Source of the DNA: Treponema sp. UBA937 | Lineage (GTDB): Bacteria > Spirochaetota > Spirochaetia > Treponematales > Breznakiellaceae | Length of the DNA stretch: 18,371 bases | NCBI GenBank assembly: GCA_002293455.1 | Contig: DBDH01000046.1 | Span: 1 to 18,371 of the forward strand | Direction of reading: 5' to 3' | Shown: one piece after another, positions 7,172-15,052 of the stretch | How the letters are laid out: each line of letters begins with the position of its first letter | How positions within the stretch are numbered: position 1 is the stretch's first letter | Notes under the pieces: generated by a model | The model's input: only the letters and a program-made list of their open reading frames with translations | The model's database searches: none | What the model was told of the DNA's origin: nothing | Made by a program: the position numbers and the translations under genes

Positions 7172-7654
7172 TTACCATCTTCCTCTGTTATTCATTTGAT
7201 AATAGCGGTCTCCGTAATTCCGCCGGGGCATATTTCTATGGAAAGGCATTTCTCTATGATACTGCCAAGGATTCATATTTCGATTATATCCCATATCACG
7301 ATTAAATCCCATTCCTCCATTATTGTACGGAACTCTTAATTGATATGTTTTTCCGTTAAACACCAATGCTGTCGCAATAAAATATTGATATTCAAAATCG
7401 CTTGCAAAGGGAGCATAATATCCTTCAAGTGTTACATCGGCTCCTTCCTTCAAACCATCAACAAAGCCGATAAGGTAATGAAACCCAAAAGCGCGGCAGA
7501 TTTGATCTCCATTCTGCACAACAATAACGCCGTCCGCCAGGGCAAGTTTTCCGCTGATAGCCGTAGTTTCCACGGTCCTCCTTATCGTCTGCGCGTTGAG
7601 CGTTCCCGCAAGTACCAGTCCTATCACCGCAAGGATAGCCATCTTTTTCTTCAT
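7172..7654 (-). CDS. Small secreted protein of unknown function with an Asn/Arg/Met/Tyr-rich tail
   Basis: A 160-residue protein that begins with a clear signal peptide: MKKK, a hydrophobic core (MAILAVIGLVLAG), then a signal-peptidase I site predicted after TLNA. I start at 7654 because a GGAG Shine-Dalgarno sits 8 nt upstream; the frame continues to a GTG at 7675 without better support. The mature part has a compact beta-rich region (about residues 28-110) in which GVIVVQNGDQICRAFG and a GADVTLEGYYAP segment are recognisable but not assigned. The last 45 residues are strongly enriched in Asn, Arg, Met, Tyr and Pro with repeating G-x-N-R motifs, and are probably disordered. Periplasmic or surface location is likely. 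I do not recognise the family. Confidence 0.75.
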   Translation of the reverse strand: MKKKMAILAVIGLVLAGTLNAQTIRRTVETTAISGKLALADGVIVVQNGDQICRAFGFHYLIGFVDGLKEGADVTLEGYYAPFASDFEYQYFIATALVFNGKTYQLRVPYNNGGMGFNRDMGYNRNMNPWQYHREMPFHRNMPRRNYGDRYYQMNNRGRW

Positions 7655-7889
7655 AATAGACACTCCAATATTCACAATTCTATTTGGCGGTAATCGCCAT
7701 CAGTCAACGACTATTATTATACAAGCAATTTTCGCGCCAAGTTTGGGAACAGCAAAAAAGAACAATGCGAATCATAACTTTTTATATTATAAGCACTTAC
7801 AAAAACAATTGAACATCAATATATAGGTGATGATGAACCAAAATGACGCATCATACTAAAATGATGGGAAAAATTTTCTCATGTAATTT

Positions 7890-7928
7890 GAGCCTCTTGT
7901 AAAACCCGGTCAGTTTCGCAATTGCCTC
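7890..7928. repeat. Dispersed palindromic intergenic repeat, copy A
   Basis: It runs from GAGCCTCTTGTAAAACC to GGTCAGTTTCGC and ends AATTGCCTC. The ends are imperfect inverted repeats. The reverse complement closely matches the copy at 18252-18286, and the segment CAGTTTCGCAATT recurs inverted at 15055-15067. It lies just upstream of the SDR/ALDH promoter. Confidence 0.6.
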
Positions 7929-7957
7929 ATCTTTTTTCCCGTTTTTCATTTTCTATA

Positions 7958-7986
7958 TTGTTATGATTCGTATTTCATATTATAGT
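7958..7986 (+). promoter_or_regulatory. Promoter of the SDR-ALDH pair
   Basis: TTGTTA (7958-7963) and TATAGT (7981-7986) are separated by exactly 17 bp. Transcription would start near 7993, leaving about 55 nt of leader and a strong AAGGAG Shine-Dalgarno at 8037-8042. Confidence 0.55.
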
Positions 7987-8047
7987 ATTTTTTAAAGAAA
8001 TCGACAAATTTAATCTTGTTGTCATATTCCTACACGAAGGAGAACCT

Positions 8048-8863
8048 ATGAAGAACGTAAAAGATAAAATTGTACTCATTACGGGCGGCGCCAGCGGAAT
8101 CGGCCGTTTGACGGGATTGACCCTTGCAAGATGGGGCGCAAAAGTTTTGGTCTGGGACCTGAATGCGGCGAACATTGCCAAACTTGAAGAAGAAGCCCGC
8201 GCCGAATCTTTGTCGATAAAAGGCTGGGTTTGTGATGTATCCAACAAAGACGCGGTGTACAAGCTCGCTGAAACGGTAAAAGCCGAAGCCGGTCCGGTCG
8301 ATATTCTCATCAATAATGCCGGCATCGTTTCCGGATCAACCTTTCTGAAAACCGCCGATGAAAAAATCCTCAAATCGATGGAAATAAATACGAACGCGCA
8401 TTTCTGGACCGCAAAGGCTTTTCTTCCTTCGATGATCGAACGGAACAGCGGACATTTGGTAACTATTTCTTCCGCCGCGGGAATCATCGGGGTGACGGGC
8501 CTGGCGGATTATTCGGCCAGCAAGTTTGCGGTGTTTGGTTTTCATGAAGCGATTCGGATGGAACTCCGCCGGCTTAAAAGCCGCGTGCAAAGCACCATCG
8601 TCTGTCCTTTCTTTATTGATACGGGAATGTTCCAGGGCGTAAAAACAAGATTCTCTTTCCTGCTGCCCATTCTGAAACCGGAATACGCCGCAATGCGGAT
8701 TTGTAAAGCCATCATCAAAAACAAAAAGCGCCTTATCATGCCGCGCTTTGTCTATGCCGTTTATTTAATCCGGCTTCTGCCCGTAGGCGCCTTCGATTGC
8801 ATTGCCGATTTCTTCGGAATAAGTAACTCAATGGATGATTTTACCGGAAGGAAAGAACCGTGA
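8048..8863 (+). CDS. NAD-type short-chain dehydrogenase/reductase (retinol/alcohol dehydrogenase-like)
   Basis: A 271-residue classical SDR. The dinucleotide loop is TGGASGIG (12-19). D37 at the end of strand beta-2 (VLVWDLN) favours NAD(H). CDVS (62-65), NNAG (89-92), Ser141/142, and the catalytic Tyr155 and Lys159 (YSASK) are all present. The overall look is of SDR enzymes acting on retinol-like or long-chain alcohols, and a hydrophobic C-terminal third (YAVYLIRLLPVGAF) suggests membrane association. The stop overlaps the next gene's GTG start by 4 nt (GTGA), so the two are translationally coupled. The likely role is alcohol-to-aldehyde oxidation feeding the aldehyde dehydrogenase, or the reverse reduction. 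The substrate is unknown. Confidence 0.9.
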   Translation: MKNVKDKIVLITGGASGIGRLTGLTLARWGAKVLVWDLNAANIAKLEEEARAESLSIKGWVCDVSNKDAVYKLAETVKAEAGPVDILINNAGIVSGSTFLKTADEKILKSMEINTNAHFWTAKAFLPSMIERNSGHLVTISSAAGIIGVTGLADYSASKFAVFGFHEAIRMELRRLKSRVQSTIVCPFFIDTGMFQGVKTRFSFLLPILKPEYAAMRICKAIIKNKKRLIMPRFVYAVYLIRLLPVGAFDCIADFFGISNSMDDFTGRKEP

Positions 8864-10383
8864 ATAAGCTTGATACAGAAAAATATCAATCTTCCAAAGA
8901 AGATATTGCGCGCAAAATTGCCGCGTCACGGACAGCTCAAATTTCCTGGAGCTCAATGTCTTTAAAAGAACGCGCCCGCCGCCTGAAACCGCTCGGAAGA
9001 TACATCGCTTCCCAGGGCGATGCCATGGCGGAGCGCATCCATAAAGACAACGGGAAACTGAAACTTGATGCCCTCGTTACCGAGATACTTCCCGCGGTCA
9101 TGGCTGTTTCGTATTACTGCAAGCGGAGTACATCCGTGTTAAAAGACAGAAATATTTCCGGCGGGAATCTTCTCATGTTCAACAAAAAAAGCCGGATTGT
9201 GCATGAACCTTACGGAGTCGTGGGAATTATTTCCCCGTGGAATTACCCTTTTGCCATCCCTTTTTCCGAAGTAATTATGGCCCTCCTCGCGGGCAACGGG
9301 GTTATCCTCAAAACCGCCGCTTCCGTTCCCGATACCGGGCGGCTTTTGGCTGAAATATTTCAGCAGGCGGACATCCCCGAACATCTTTTTTCTTATGTGG
9401 AGCTTCCCGGAAAAGACGCGGGCCCCGCTTTTATTGACGGCGGCGTAGACAAGCTCTTTTTTACGGGCTCCACTGCCGTGGGAAAAGAACTCATGGCCCG
9501 CGCTGCGCCGAAGCTTCTGCCTTTAGTGTTGGAACTTGGCGGATCGGACGCGGCAATCGTATGCGCCGACGCGGATTTGGACCGGGCGGCCCTCGGCATC
9601 CTTTGGGCGGGTTTTTCCAATGCCGGACAATCCTGCGGAGGCGTTCAGCGGATTCTCGTTCACGAAGATGTGTTCGAGCCTTTCCTTGAAAAATTGAGTT
9701 CGCTCGTTAAAGGGCTCCGCATCGGTTCAAGTTTAAATGATGATATAGGCCCCATGATTTCTTTGCAGCAGAAAAAGGCCGTACAGAAACAAGTTGAAGC
9801 ATGTATCAAACTCGGCGCGCGTGTTGCGGCCCAAAGTTCCGGCGGTGAATCCGGCGGTAATTTTGATGACGAAACGCCCCTTGCCCCCGCCGTTCTTTTG
9901 ACGAATATCACGATGGACATGCCCATCATGACGGATGAAATGTTCGGTCCTGTTGCAGGCATCATGCCCGTAAAGAATGATGATGAAGCGGTAAGGATTG
10001 CCAACGCGTCTTCTTACGGACTTACGGCATCGGTCTGGTCCAAAAACCGGAAAAAGGCAAAAAGCATCAGCCGAAAGATTCATGCCGGAGCCATCATGAT
10101 TAATGATCACCTCATGAGTCACGGTTTGGCGGAAACTCCCTGGGGCGGTTTTGGCGATTCCGGCTTGGGACGGACTCACGGTGAAATGGGTTTACTGGAA
10201 ATGGTTCAATCCAAAGTTGTAGTGAATGATACGCTTCCCGGCGCAAAACGGAATTTGTGGTGGCATCCCTATTCGGAAAAAATCTATCAAGGGATGGAAG
10301 CCATTCTTTTTTTGGTAGGCTCTTTCCGTTTAAGCGCGGTTCCCAAGGTCTTAAAGATTTTTTTCACTTACTGGAAAAAATGA
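8860..10383 (+). CDS. Aldehyde dehydrogenase
   Basis: A full-length 507-residue member of the NAD(P)-dependent ALDH superfamily, which oxidises aldehydes to carboxylic acids. Visible residues are the oxyanion Asn128 (SPWNYP), cofactor Lys151 (VILKTAASVP), the G-S-T loop (203-205), general base Glu225 (LELGGSD), nucleophile Cys259 (GQSCGG) and Glu360 (DEMFGP). The start is GTG at 8860, preceded by a purine-rich GGAAGGAAAG inside the SDR gene. A C-terminal hydrophobic segment (about 481-495) is longer than in most soluble ALDHs and recalls membrane-bound fatty-aldehyde dehydrogenases. With the coupled SDR it would form a two-step alcohol-to-acid route, possibly on lipophilic substrates. This substrate guess is inference. 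Confidence 0.93.
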   Translation: MNKLDTEKYQSSKEDIARKIAASRTAQISWSSMSLKERARRLKPLGRYIASQGDAMAERIHKDNGKLKLDALVTEILPAVMAVSYYCKRSTSVLKDRNISGGNLLMFNKKSRIVHEPYGVVGIISPWNYPFAIPFSEVIMALLAGNGVILKTAASVPDTGRLLAEIFQQADIPEHLFSYVELPGKDAGPAFIDGGVDKLFFTGSTAVGKELMARAAPKLLPLVLELGGSDAAIVCADADLDRAALGILWAGFSNAGQSCGGVQRILVHEDVFEPFLEKLSSLVKGLRIGSSLNDDIGPMISLQQKKAVQKQVEACIKLGARVAAQSSGGESGGNFDDETPLAPAVLLTNITMDMPIMTDEMFGPVAGIMPVKNDDEAVRIANASSYGLTASVWSKNRKKAKSISRKIHAGAIMINDHLMSHGLAETPWGGFGDSGLGRTHGEMGLLEMVQSKVVVNDTLPGAKRNLWWHPYSEKIYQGMEAILFLVGSFRLSAVPKVLKIFFTYWKK

Positions 10384-10393
10384 GCAGTACACC

Positions 10394-10447
10394 GAGCCTC
10401 TTGCAAAAACCGCGAACCTACGGTTCGGGTTAGTTTTGCTGAGGCTC
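10394..10447. repeat. Dispersed palindromic intergenic repeat, copy B (best-formed)
   Basis: The outer arms are perfect: GAGCCTC (10394-10400) and GAGGCTC (10441-10447). GCAAAA pairs with TTTTGC inside them, and an inner hairpin GAACC-TAC-GGTTC sits at the tip. It begins 10 bp after the ALDH stop and could act as a terminator-like or mRNA 3'-end structure, though no T-run follows. Confidence 0.75.
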
Positions 10448-10493
10448 ATGCTTCATGTATTTCCGTCAGATTCTTCAAGCGTGATTTTTTCAT

Positions 10494-10522
10494 TTGCATA
10501 ACTTTTACTCCTGATATATACT
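10494..10522 (+). promoter_or_regulatory. Candidate promoter for the CNB-GGDEF pair
   Basis: A good -10, TATACT (10517-10522), lies 17 bp after a weak -35, TTGCAT (10494-10499). Transcription would start near 10529, before the purine-rich AAGGAAGA that serves the GTG start at 10567. Confidence 0.4.
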
Positions 10523-10566
10523 TCTACAGTAGCATACCAAAGGAGATTGAATAAGGAAGAATCCCG

Positions 10567-11553
10567 GTGCATAACATTGACGCGTCATCAATTTTGAATA
10601 CAGAGTTATTCTCATCTTTGCTTGAAAAGGAGCGTGAATATGTTTCATCCCGGGCGGAAATTATTCAGCTTAAAAAAGGCGAACGGTTATTTACTTCCGG
10701 TGAAAGAGCGGACCGTTTTTATAAGCTCATTGATGGATCGGTCCGCGTTTTTAAACCCAGGGAAGACGGTGAAGAAGATGATTTAGCCTGGTTCGATCCG
10801 GGCGACACTATCGGCGATTTCGACTTTGCCCGCGGAGCTGTGTACGACGCGTCAGCGGAAGTTATGGTAAATTCAACAGCCGCCGTTTTTCCCGCTCCGG
10901 GAATCACCATGGACATGATGATTACGGAAAATCCGCAGGCACTGTCTTATATCCTTTTGAATTCTATTGTCATGATAACATCCCGAATCAAAACCACTCA
11001 AAAAATCATCGTTGAAAATATTTCACTGGTTCAGGAACTCTATCGAAAAGCCTATGAAGATTCGGGAACAGGATTATTCAAACAATCGTTTTTAACCGAT
11101 GAAATTAATCGCCTTCTGGAAGAACCTACGGCGATCATTATGGTAAAACCGGATAACTTTAAAATCCTCGTTGATTCCAGGGGACATGAAGCAGGAGATG
11201 AAGCCATGGTTCGTATCGCGATGCTGCTTAAATTGATGGTCCGTCATTTGGGCCGCGGATGGGCGCTCCGTTTTAAAAGTAATGAAACCGGCCTTCTGTT
11301 TCCAAAATGTCCGCCGGCAATCGCGCGGAAAATAGCGGAAGAAATTCACATCGGCTTGGCAAACCTGGAACCGGTTCCGGCGGAAGGCAGTATTCCCGAA
11401 TTCCGTTTTTCGGGAACGGTTTCTTATGCCGTTTGGCCGAATGATGAAAAAAAATGGGAAACACTTTTCCAGGGCAATTATGATTCTCTTCTCGAAAATT
11501 GGCGGACCGGGGGAGATCGAGTTGTTCGTTACAAACAAGAAGCGGCATCATGA
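10567..11553 (+). CDS. Cyclic-nucleotide-binding-domain protein with a degenerate GGDEF domain
   Basis: A 328-residue, apparently cytoplasmic protein. Residues about 10-125 form a CNB/Crp-like beta-roll (KKGERLFTSGERADRFYKLI). Residues about 161-325 align with GGDEF domains: DSGTGLFKQSFL stands where D-x-LTGL-x-NR is usual, and IIMVKPDNFKILVDSRGHEAGDEAM matches the metal-site region. The signature is lost: RF-KSNET-GLLF occupies the place of RL-GGDEF-ALLL (237-241), and the RxxD inhibitory site is absent. The CNB phosphate-binding cassette also lacks its Glu and Arg. It is probably a catalytically dead regulatory or partner subunit. It starts at GTG with an AAGGAAGA Shine-Dalgarno, and its stop overlaps the next ATG (ATGA), so it is coupled to the competent paralogue. 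Confidence 0.8.
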   Translation: MHNIDASSILNTELFSSLLEKEREYVSSRAEIIQLKKGERLFTSGERADRFYKLIDGSVRVFKPREDGEEDDLAWFDPGDTIGDFDFARGAVYDASAEVMVNSTAAVFPAPGITMDMMITENPQALSYILLNSIVMITSRIKTTQKIIVENISLVQELYRKAYEDSGTGLFKQSFLTDEINRLLEEPTAIIMVKPDNFKILVDSRGHEAGDEAMVRIAMLLKLMVRHLGRGWALRFKSNETGLLFPKCPPAIARKIAEEIHIGLANLEPVPAEGSIPEFRFSGTVSYAVWPNDEKKWETLFQGNYDSLLENWRTGGDRVVRYKQEAAS

Positions 11554-12557
11554 AAAAACATACCATGCCTTTTGAGCCGGATGCCGTTCTCACTCAGTCG
11601 CGTCTTTTTTCTGAAATGAGCCAATTGGAATTCAACGCAATCCGGGTTTTTCTGGAACCAGGTTTCGCTTCTGAAGGCGAGGCGCTCTTTCACGAAGGCG
11701 AAAAAGGCGAAGCCATGTACATCCTCATATCAGGAACATTGAGCGCCTTTGTAACCCAGTCCGACGGAACCAGTCAATGGATGTTTAATATTAAACCCGG
11801 TGATTTCTTTGGAGAAATGTCGATTATTGCGAATGAACCCCGGTCGGCAACGATTATTGCAAAAGAAGATTCCAGTTTCATGGTTTTTCAGGGAATCGAT
11901 TTTTACCGTATCATTTTTGATTATCCTGTTATCGCGGTGAAATTGCTCAAGGCCATCGGTTCGGTGCAAAATATTTGGCTCGATCAAACCGCCAAGCACC
12001 TGAACGATCTTATCCGTTGGGGGGAAACCGCCCGGCGCAGAGCGATTTTTGATGAACTTACCGGTTTGTACAACCGCAGTTATTTGAACGAATCTTTACA
12101 GGACCGATTTGAGCATGGCTCCATCGGTTTGCGTAAACTTGCGCTCCTCATGATGGATTTGGACAAAGTGCATACCGTCAACGAAAATTTTGGAACAACA
12201 GCCGGGGACCAGATGATTATCGCCGCCGCAAACATTATTAAGAACAACATCAGGAACGGTGATATTGCCGCCCGGCTTTCCGGTGATGAATACGCGGTCA
12301 TCCTTCCGGACACCGATATTACGGAAGCTCTCCGGATAGCGGAATCTATCCGCAAAGCCGTAAGCAAGGAAAAAGTGTATGTGCCCAAAAGTTCCGGTTC
12401 ATCGGACATGGAAGCGTTAACTATGCGGACGAGTATCGGAATCGCGATAGCTCCTATTCACGCAAAAGACCGTGACGCGCTTTTCCACGTGTCCGACGAA
12501 GCCTTGCGGAAAGCCAAGTTCCTTGGCAGAAATAGAGTTGAAACGGCAGGGGAGTAA
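11550..12557 (+). CDS. CNB-GGDEF diguanylate cyclase, probably active
   Basis: A 335-residue protein from the ATG at 11550, whose ATGA overlap with the upstream stop marks the start. The N-terminal CNB domain (about 15-130) keeps the phosphate-binding cassette GEMSIIANEPRSATI, with Glu89 and Arg98, so it can plausibly bind cAMP or cGMP. A linker helix leads to a GGDEF domain: DELTGLYNR (168-176), metal-site MDLDK (202-206), inhibitory-site RNGD (235-238) five residues before the signature, and SGDEY (244-248) instead of GGDEF. Ser for the first Gly is tolerated in some active cyclases; Tyr for Phe is conservative. The predicted role is synthesis of c-di-GMP under control of a cyclic mononucleotide, possibly as a heterodimer with the degenerate upstream paralogue. 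Confidence 0.85.
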   Translation: MKKHTMPFEPDAVLTQSRLFSEMSQLEFNAIRVFLEPGFASEGEALFHEGEKGEAMYILISGTLSAFVTQSDGTSQWMFNIKPGDFFGEMSIIANEPRSATIIAKEDSSFMVFQGIDFYRIIFDYPVIAVKLLKAIGSVQNIWLDQTAKHLNDLIRWGETARRRAIFDELTGLYNRSYLNESLQDRFEHGSIGLRKLALLMMDLDKVHTVNENFGTTAGDQMIIAAANIIKNNIRNGDIAARLSGDEYAVILPDTDITEALRIAESIRKAVSKEKVYVPKSSGSSDMEALTMRTSIGIAIAPIHAKDRDALFHVSDEALRKAKFLGRNRVETAGE

Positions 12558-12564
12558 AATCCCC
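12549..12564 (+). terminator. Possible terminator hairpin over the diguanylate cyclase stop codon
   Basis: GGGGA (12549-12553) and TCCCC (12560-12564) form a 5-bp GC-rich stem whose loop contains the TAA stop. A T-rich run appears only from about 12582, so this is weak as an intrinsic terminator. Confidence 0.3.
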
Positions 12565-12605
12565 GCCCATAGAAATTTTCCTTTTTTTCTATTACCATTC
12601 CCATT

Positions 12606-13163
12606 ATGCAAAAGACGGATACTTACACTTTACAAATTGCGGGCCTGGAAAGGACTCTGCCTATTATCAACATTGCGGAGGGATTGTCGATAGCCAGTTT
12701 TGTCATGCTTGGCGATACGCAGTTGATTGAAGCGGCAGCGGAATCATTATGTTCTCATCCGCGGTTTCCGCGTGAAAAGATCGAGATGCTTGTATGTCCC
12801 GAAGCTAAAGCGATTCCGTTAACTCACGCGCTTGCTGTCCGGCTTGGCATTGATTACGTGGTACTTCGGAAAACCGAAAAATCGTATATGAGAAATCATC
12901 TTGTTGAGAAAACAAAATCGATTACTACAAAAAGTGAACAGCAGCTCGTACTGGACGGCCCCGACAAAGAGCGGCTTTCGGGAAAACAGGTTTGCATTGT
13001 AGATGATGTAATTTCTACCGGCGGATCGATAAGGGCGATAGAAAAAATGCTTGCAAAAATAGACTGCCGTGTTGTATCAAAAGCCGCCGCTTTGCTTGAA
13101 GACGGCGGCTATGAAGGAACCGACATCCTTTACCTGGAAAAACTTCCGGTATTCAGGGAATGA
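12606..13163 (+). CDS. Type I phosphoribosyltransferase, adenine PRT-like
   Basis: A 185-residue protein with a clear PRPP-binding loop, CIVDDVISTGGS (130-141). Upstream, EAKAIPLTHALAVRLGIDYVVLRK (66-89) matches the EARG...ALAxxLGIPFVPVRK region of adenine and xanthine PRTs. Enzymes of this fold join PRPP and a purine base to give a nucleotide in cytosolic salvage. The base specificity cannot be fixed, because the hood region (residues about 1-45) is not typical of Apt. No Shine-Dalgarno precedes the ATG at 12606; the 20 nt upstream are pyrimidine-rich. Translation could therefore be leaderless or use an unusual initiation. It converges on the DUF5312 gene with only 21 bp between stops. Confidence 0.8.
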   Translation: MQKTDTYTLQIAGLERTLPIINIAEGLSIASFVMLGDTQLIEAAAESLCSHPRFPREKIEMLVCPEAKAIPLTHALAVRLGIDYVVLRKTEKSYMRNHLVEKTKSITTKSEQQLVLDGPDKERLSGKQVCIVDDVISTGGSIRAIEKMLAKIDCRVVSKAAALLEDGGYEGTDILYLEKLPVFRE

Positions 13164-13184
13164 TACATCGAGCTGCGTAACAAA

Positions 13185-14729
13185 CTATTCTTCTTCTGAT
13201 TCCCCGCCGTTTCCGGTAAAGAACTGCATCAGCTGAACGAAATAGTAAATCTTTTTGTACACAGCGGTAATTCTCTGAGGGAGCGGTTCCTCGGAAGAAG
13301 ATTCCAGTTCCTTCCAGTTCATCACAAGTTCTTTGGGACTTTTTTGATAATCTTCCAAAATATTTTTAAAATTTTTCCCAATTATAATAAGACTCTGGGC
13401 CGTATTGGTAATCATCTCCTGGGCTTCTTCATTGGCGGTCTTCATAATAATGCGGATATATTTTGCCTGCCCTTTATCGCGGTCTGCTTTTACCAAAGCC
13501 GCCTTCAAGCGCGACCCATTTGTTCCCGATTCGGAAAACGTTTCATCGAAAGTAAGAATCTTTTCGGAAATTTCCATAATCGTATGAAAACCTTCAGACA
13601 TTTGCTGAGACAGCACCAGAGACGCCCATTGCCCGCGGATAAGAAACAAATCGCACAGTTCCCGGACATCTTTTTTAAAATAATCAAGGAGAAAAGCCTT
13701 AAGGTAATTCATTCCCTGAACATGAGCAAACGCGTCAAGCCCTTTTTTCAGATAGATTTCATTGTTTTTATCGGTATAGTATTTCATACGCTCAATATCA
13801 CTGGTACCAAACACTGCCTTTGCCAATTGATCAATTTGAGAACTTCTTTTGTCATTCAGAATCTTGTGAATTGCCGATTCAGTTTCCGTTTTTTTCTTTT
13901 GAAGAAAATCATCGACGATATGTTCATTCGGAAGCCGGGGAACCGGTTCGTAAAAAGGATCCTTGCTGATATGGCGCGCCATGAGTTCAAGTATTTTTGA
14001 ACGCTTCACATCACGGAGAAGCGCCATCAATTTGTTCCACTGATTGATATTGACAACATCAATGTCGCCTTTATAGTTTTTCAGCACGGCAAACACCGTT
14101 TTCCAATCCTGGTCAGGATCAACAGCGAGGGCAGCTTCCAGAAAATCTTTTATATCATCACTGATATATTCGGCTCTGATATTTTCAAACCGGGGCTGAT
14201 ACGTAAAATTCCGTTCGCTAAGGGCGGCATCAAACTTTTTCAAAAGGAAAAAATAATCAAAAGAAATAAACTGATTAAAAGCGATAATAAGATTATAATG
14301 ATCTTCCACACTTTTTATTAATGGAGAATCGAATCCGGCAATCAATGTTACCAGTTCATTTTTGAGCTGCTTTGCCAGTTCCTTGGTGGATGTGGTCTGG
14401 GCTCTTTCAGCAATCGATTCCTGGGAAACACGGTCCTGCAAGTGCTTGAGCTTCTCATCCATAAATGATTCAATCGCTACCTGCTTTAACTGAGCCGATT
14501 TTGCCGCGTTTTGTAAAAAAACCTGCGCCGGTGAAACCACTTTATATATTTCGTAAAAGAATTTCGCAAAGACCGGCGTCACTTCTTCTTCTTTGGCCCG
14601 GTAAAACTTGGAATATTTATTTTTACTTAGATCCTTGAGCATTTGTTTTAGGAGACGCTTTTTCCCCGATTCAAGATCATTTCCGCCGCTAAATAAAGCC
14701 AAAATGCTGTCAAGAAATGGAATGGCCAT
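13185..14729 (-). CDS. DUF5312-type spirochaetal protein of unknown function
   Basis: A 514-residue, mostly helical, charged protein with no signal peptide and no clear transmembrane segment, so probably cytoplasmic. The overall length and pattern (KKRLLKQMLKDLSKNKYSKFYR near residues 20-40, a long helical middle and an acidic C-terminus) match what I know as DUF5312, a family I associate with Treponema; this rests on recognition, not a search. No catalytic motif is evident. I place the start at the ATG at 14729, where AGGGG lies 4-5 nt upstream. The frame extends to a TTG at 14744, but that would place the Shine-Dalgarno inside the gene. The role is unknown. Its 5' side faces a repeat-filled intergenic region. 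Confidence 0.75.
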   Translation of the reverse strand: MAIPFLDSILALFSGGNDLESGKKRLLKQMLKDLSKNKYSKFYRAKEEEVTPVFAKFFYEIYKVVSPAQVFLQNAAKSAQLKQVAIESFMDEKLKHLQDRVSQESIAERAQTTSTKELAKQLKNELVTLIAGFDSPLIKSVEDHYNLIIAFNQFISFDYFFLLKKFDAALSERNFTYQPRFENIRAEYISDDIKDFLEAALAVDPDQDWKTVFAVLKNYKGDIDVVNINQWNKLMALLRDVKRSKILELMARHISKDPFYEPVPRLPNEHIVDDFLQKKKTETESAIHKILNDKRSSQIDQLAKAVFGTSDIERMKYYTDKNNEIYLKKGLDAFAHVQGMNYLKAFLLDYFKKDVRELCDLFLIRGQWASLVLSQQMSEGFHTIMEISEKILTFDETFSESGTNGSRLKAALVKADRDKGQAKYIRIIMKTANEEAQEMITNTAQSLIIIGKNFKNILEDYQKSPKELVMNWKELESSSEEPLPQRITAVYKKIYYFVQLMQFFTGNGGESEEE

Positions 14730-14800
14730 AAAACCCCTCATCAATTTTCAGAATGTACTCTATTATAATCTAGTATACATCAAAATTAAAAGATAAAATA

Positions 14801-14952
14801 CTAGGGCAGCGCTGATTAAGTCTCGATGACATTACTCATCGCTGCCCAAGTCATTTTTCGTAATTCTTATAATACAACGAATTACTGCAAAATGACAGTT
14901 TCATAAAGTAAACACTGATTTATGCTCGATGCATAAATCAGTGTTACCCTAG
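14801..14952. mobile_element. MITE-like non-autonomous element with terminal inverted repeats and three internal hairpins
   Basis: The left end CTAGGGCAGCGCTGATTA and the reverse complement of the right end, CTAGGGTAACACTGATTT, match at 14 of 18 positions, with three of the four differences being transitions. Inside are three hairpins. GGGCAGCG (14804-14811) pairs with CGCTGCCC (14840-14847). GTCATTTT plus GTAATTC (14850-14866) pairs with GAATTAC and AAAATGAC (14879-14896). A perfect 15-bp stem joins AACACTGATTTATGC (14911-14925) to 14931-14945 with loop TCGAT. There is no coding capacity. I could not confirm a target-site duplication. Confidence 0.55.
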
Positions 14953-14991
14953 GGCTTGCTGCAAATCTCGGTTAGTTTTGCAGCAAGCTCC
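14952..14991. repeat. Dispersed palindromic intergenic repeat, copy C
   Basis: GGGCTTGCTGCAAA (14952-14965) pairs with TTTGCAGCAAGCTC (14977-14990) over 14 bp with one G-T wobble. The loop contains GGTTAGT, shared with copy B. It directly abuts the right end of the MITE-like element. Confidence 0.7.
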
Positions 14992-15052
14992 TGCAATTTC
15001 TCGTCAACGATCCCTTGGATCGCGGGCTGTGAAATATGCATTTTTAAGCGGC

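Larger units (their letters stand above)
7655..8047. other. 393-bp divergent intergenic region
   Basis: No gene is visible here. On the minus strand a TATAAT (7721-7716) is a likely -10 for the secreted-protein gene, and a small 5-bp hairpin (7685-7699) lies in its leader. On the plus side lie one copy of the dispersed palindromic repeat (7890-7928) and a promoter for the dehydrogenase pair (7958-7986). The remainder is AT-rich and unassigned. Confidence 0.7.

Noticed and set aside
7830..7865. ATGATG/CATCAT inverted repeats as a regulator site
   Set aside because: They are short, low-complexity and not placed sensibly against either promoter.
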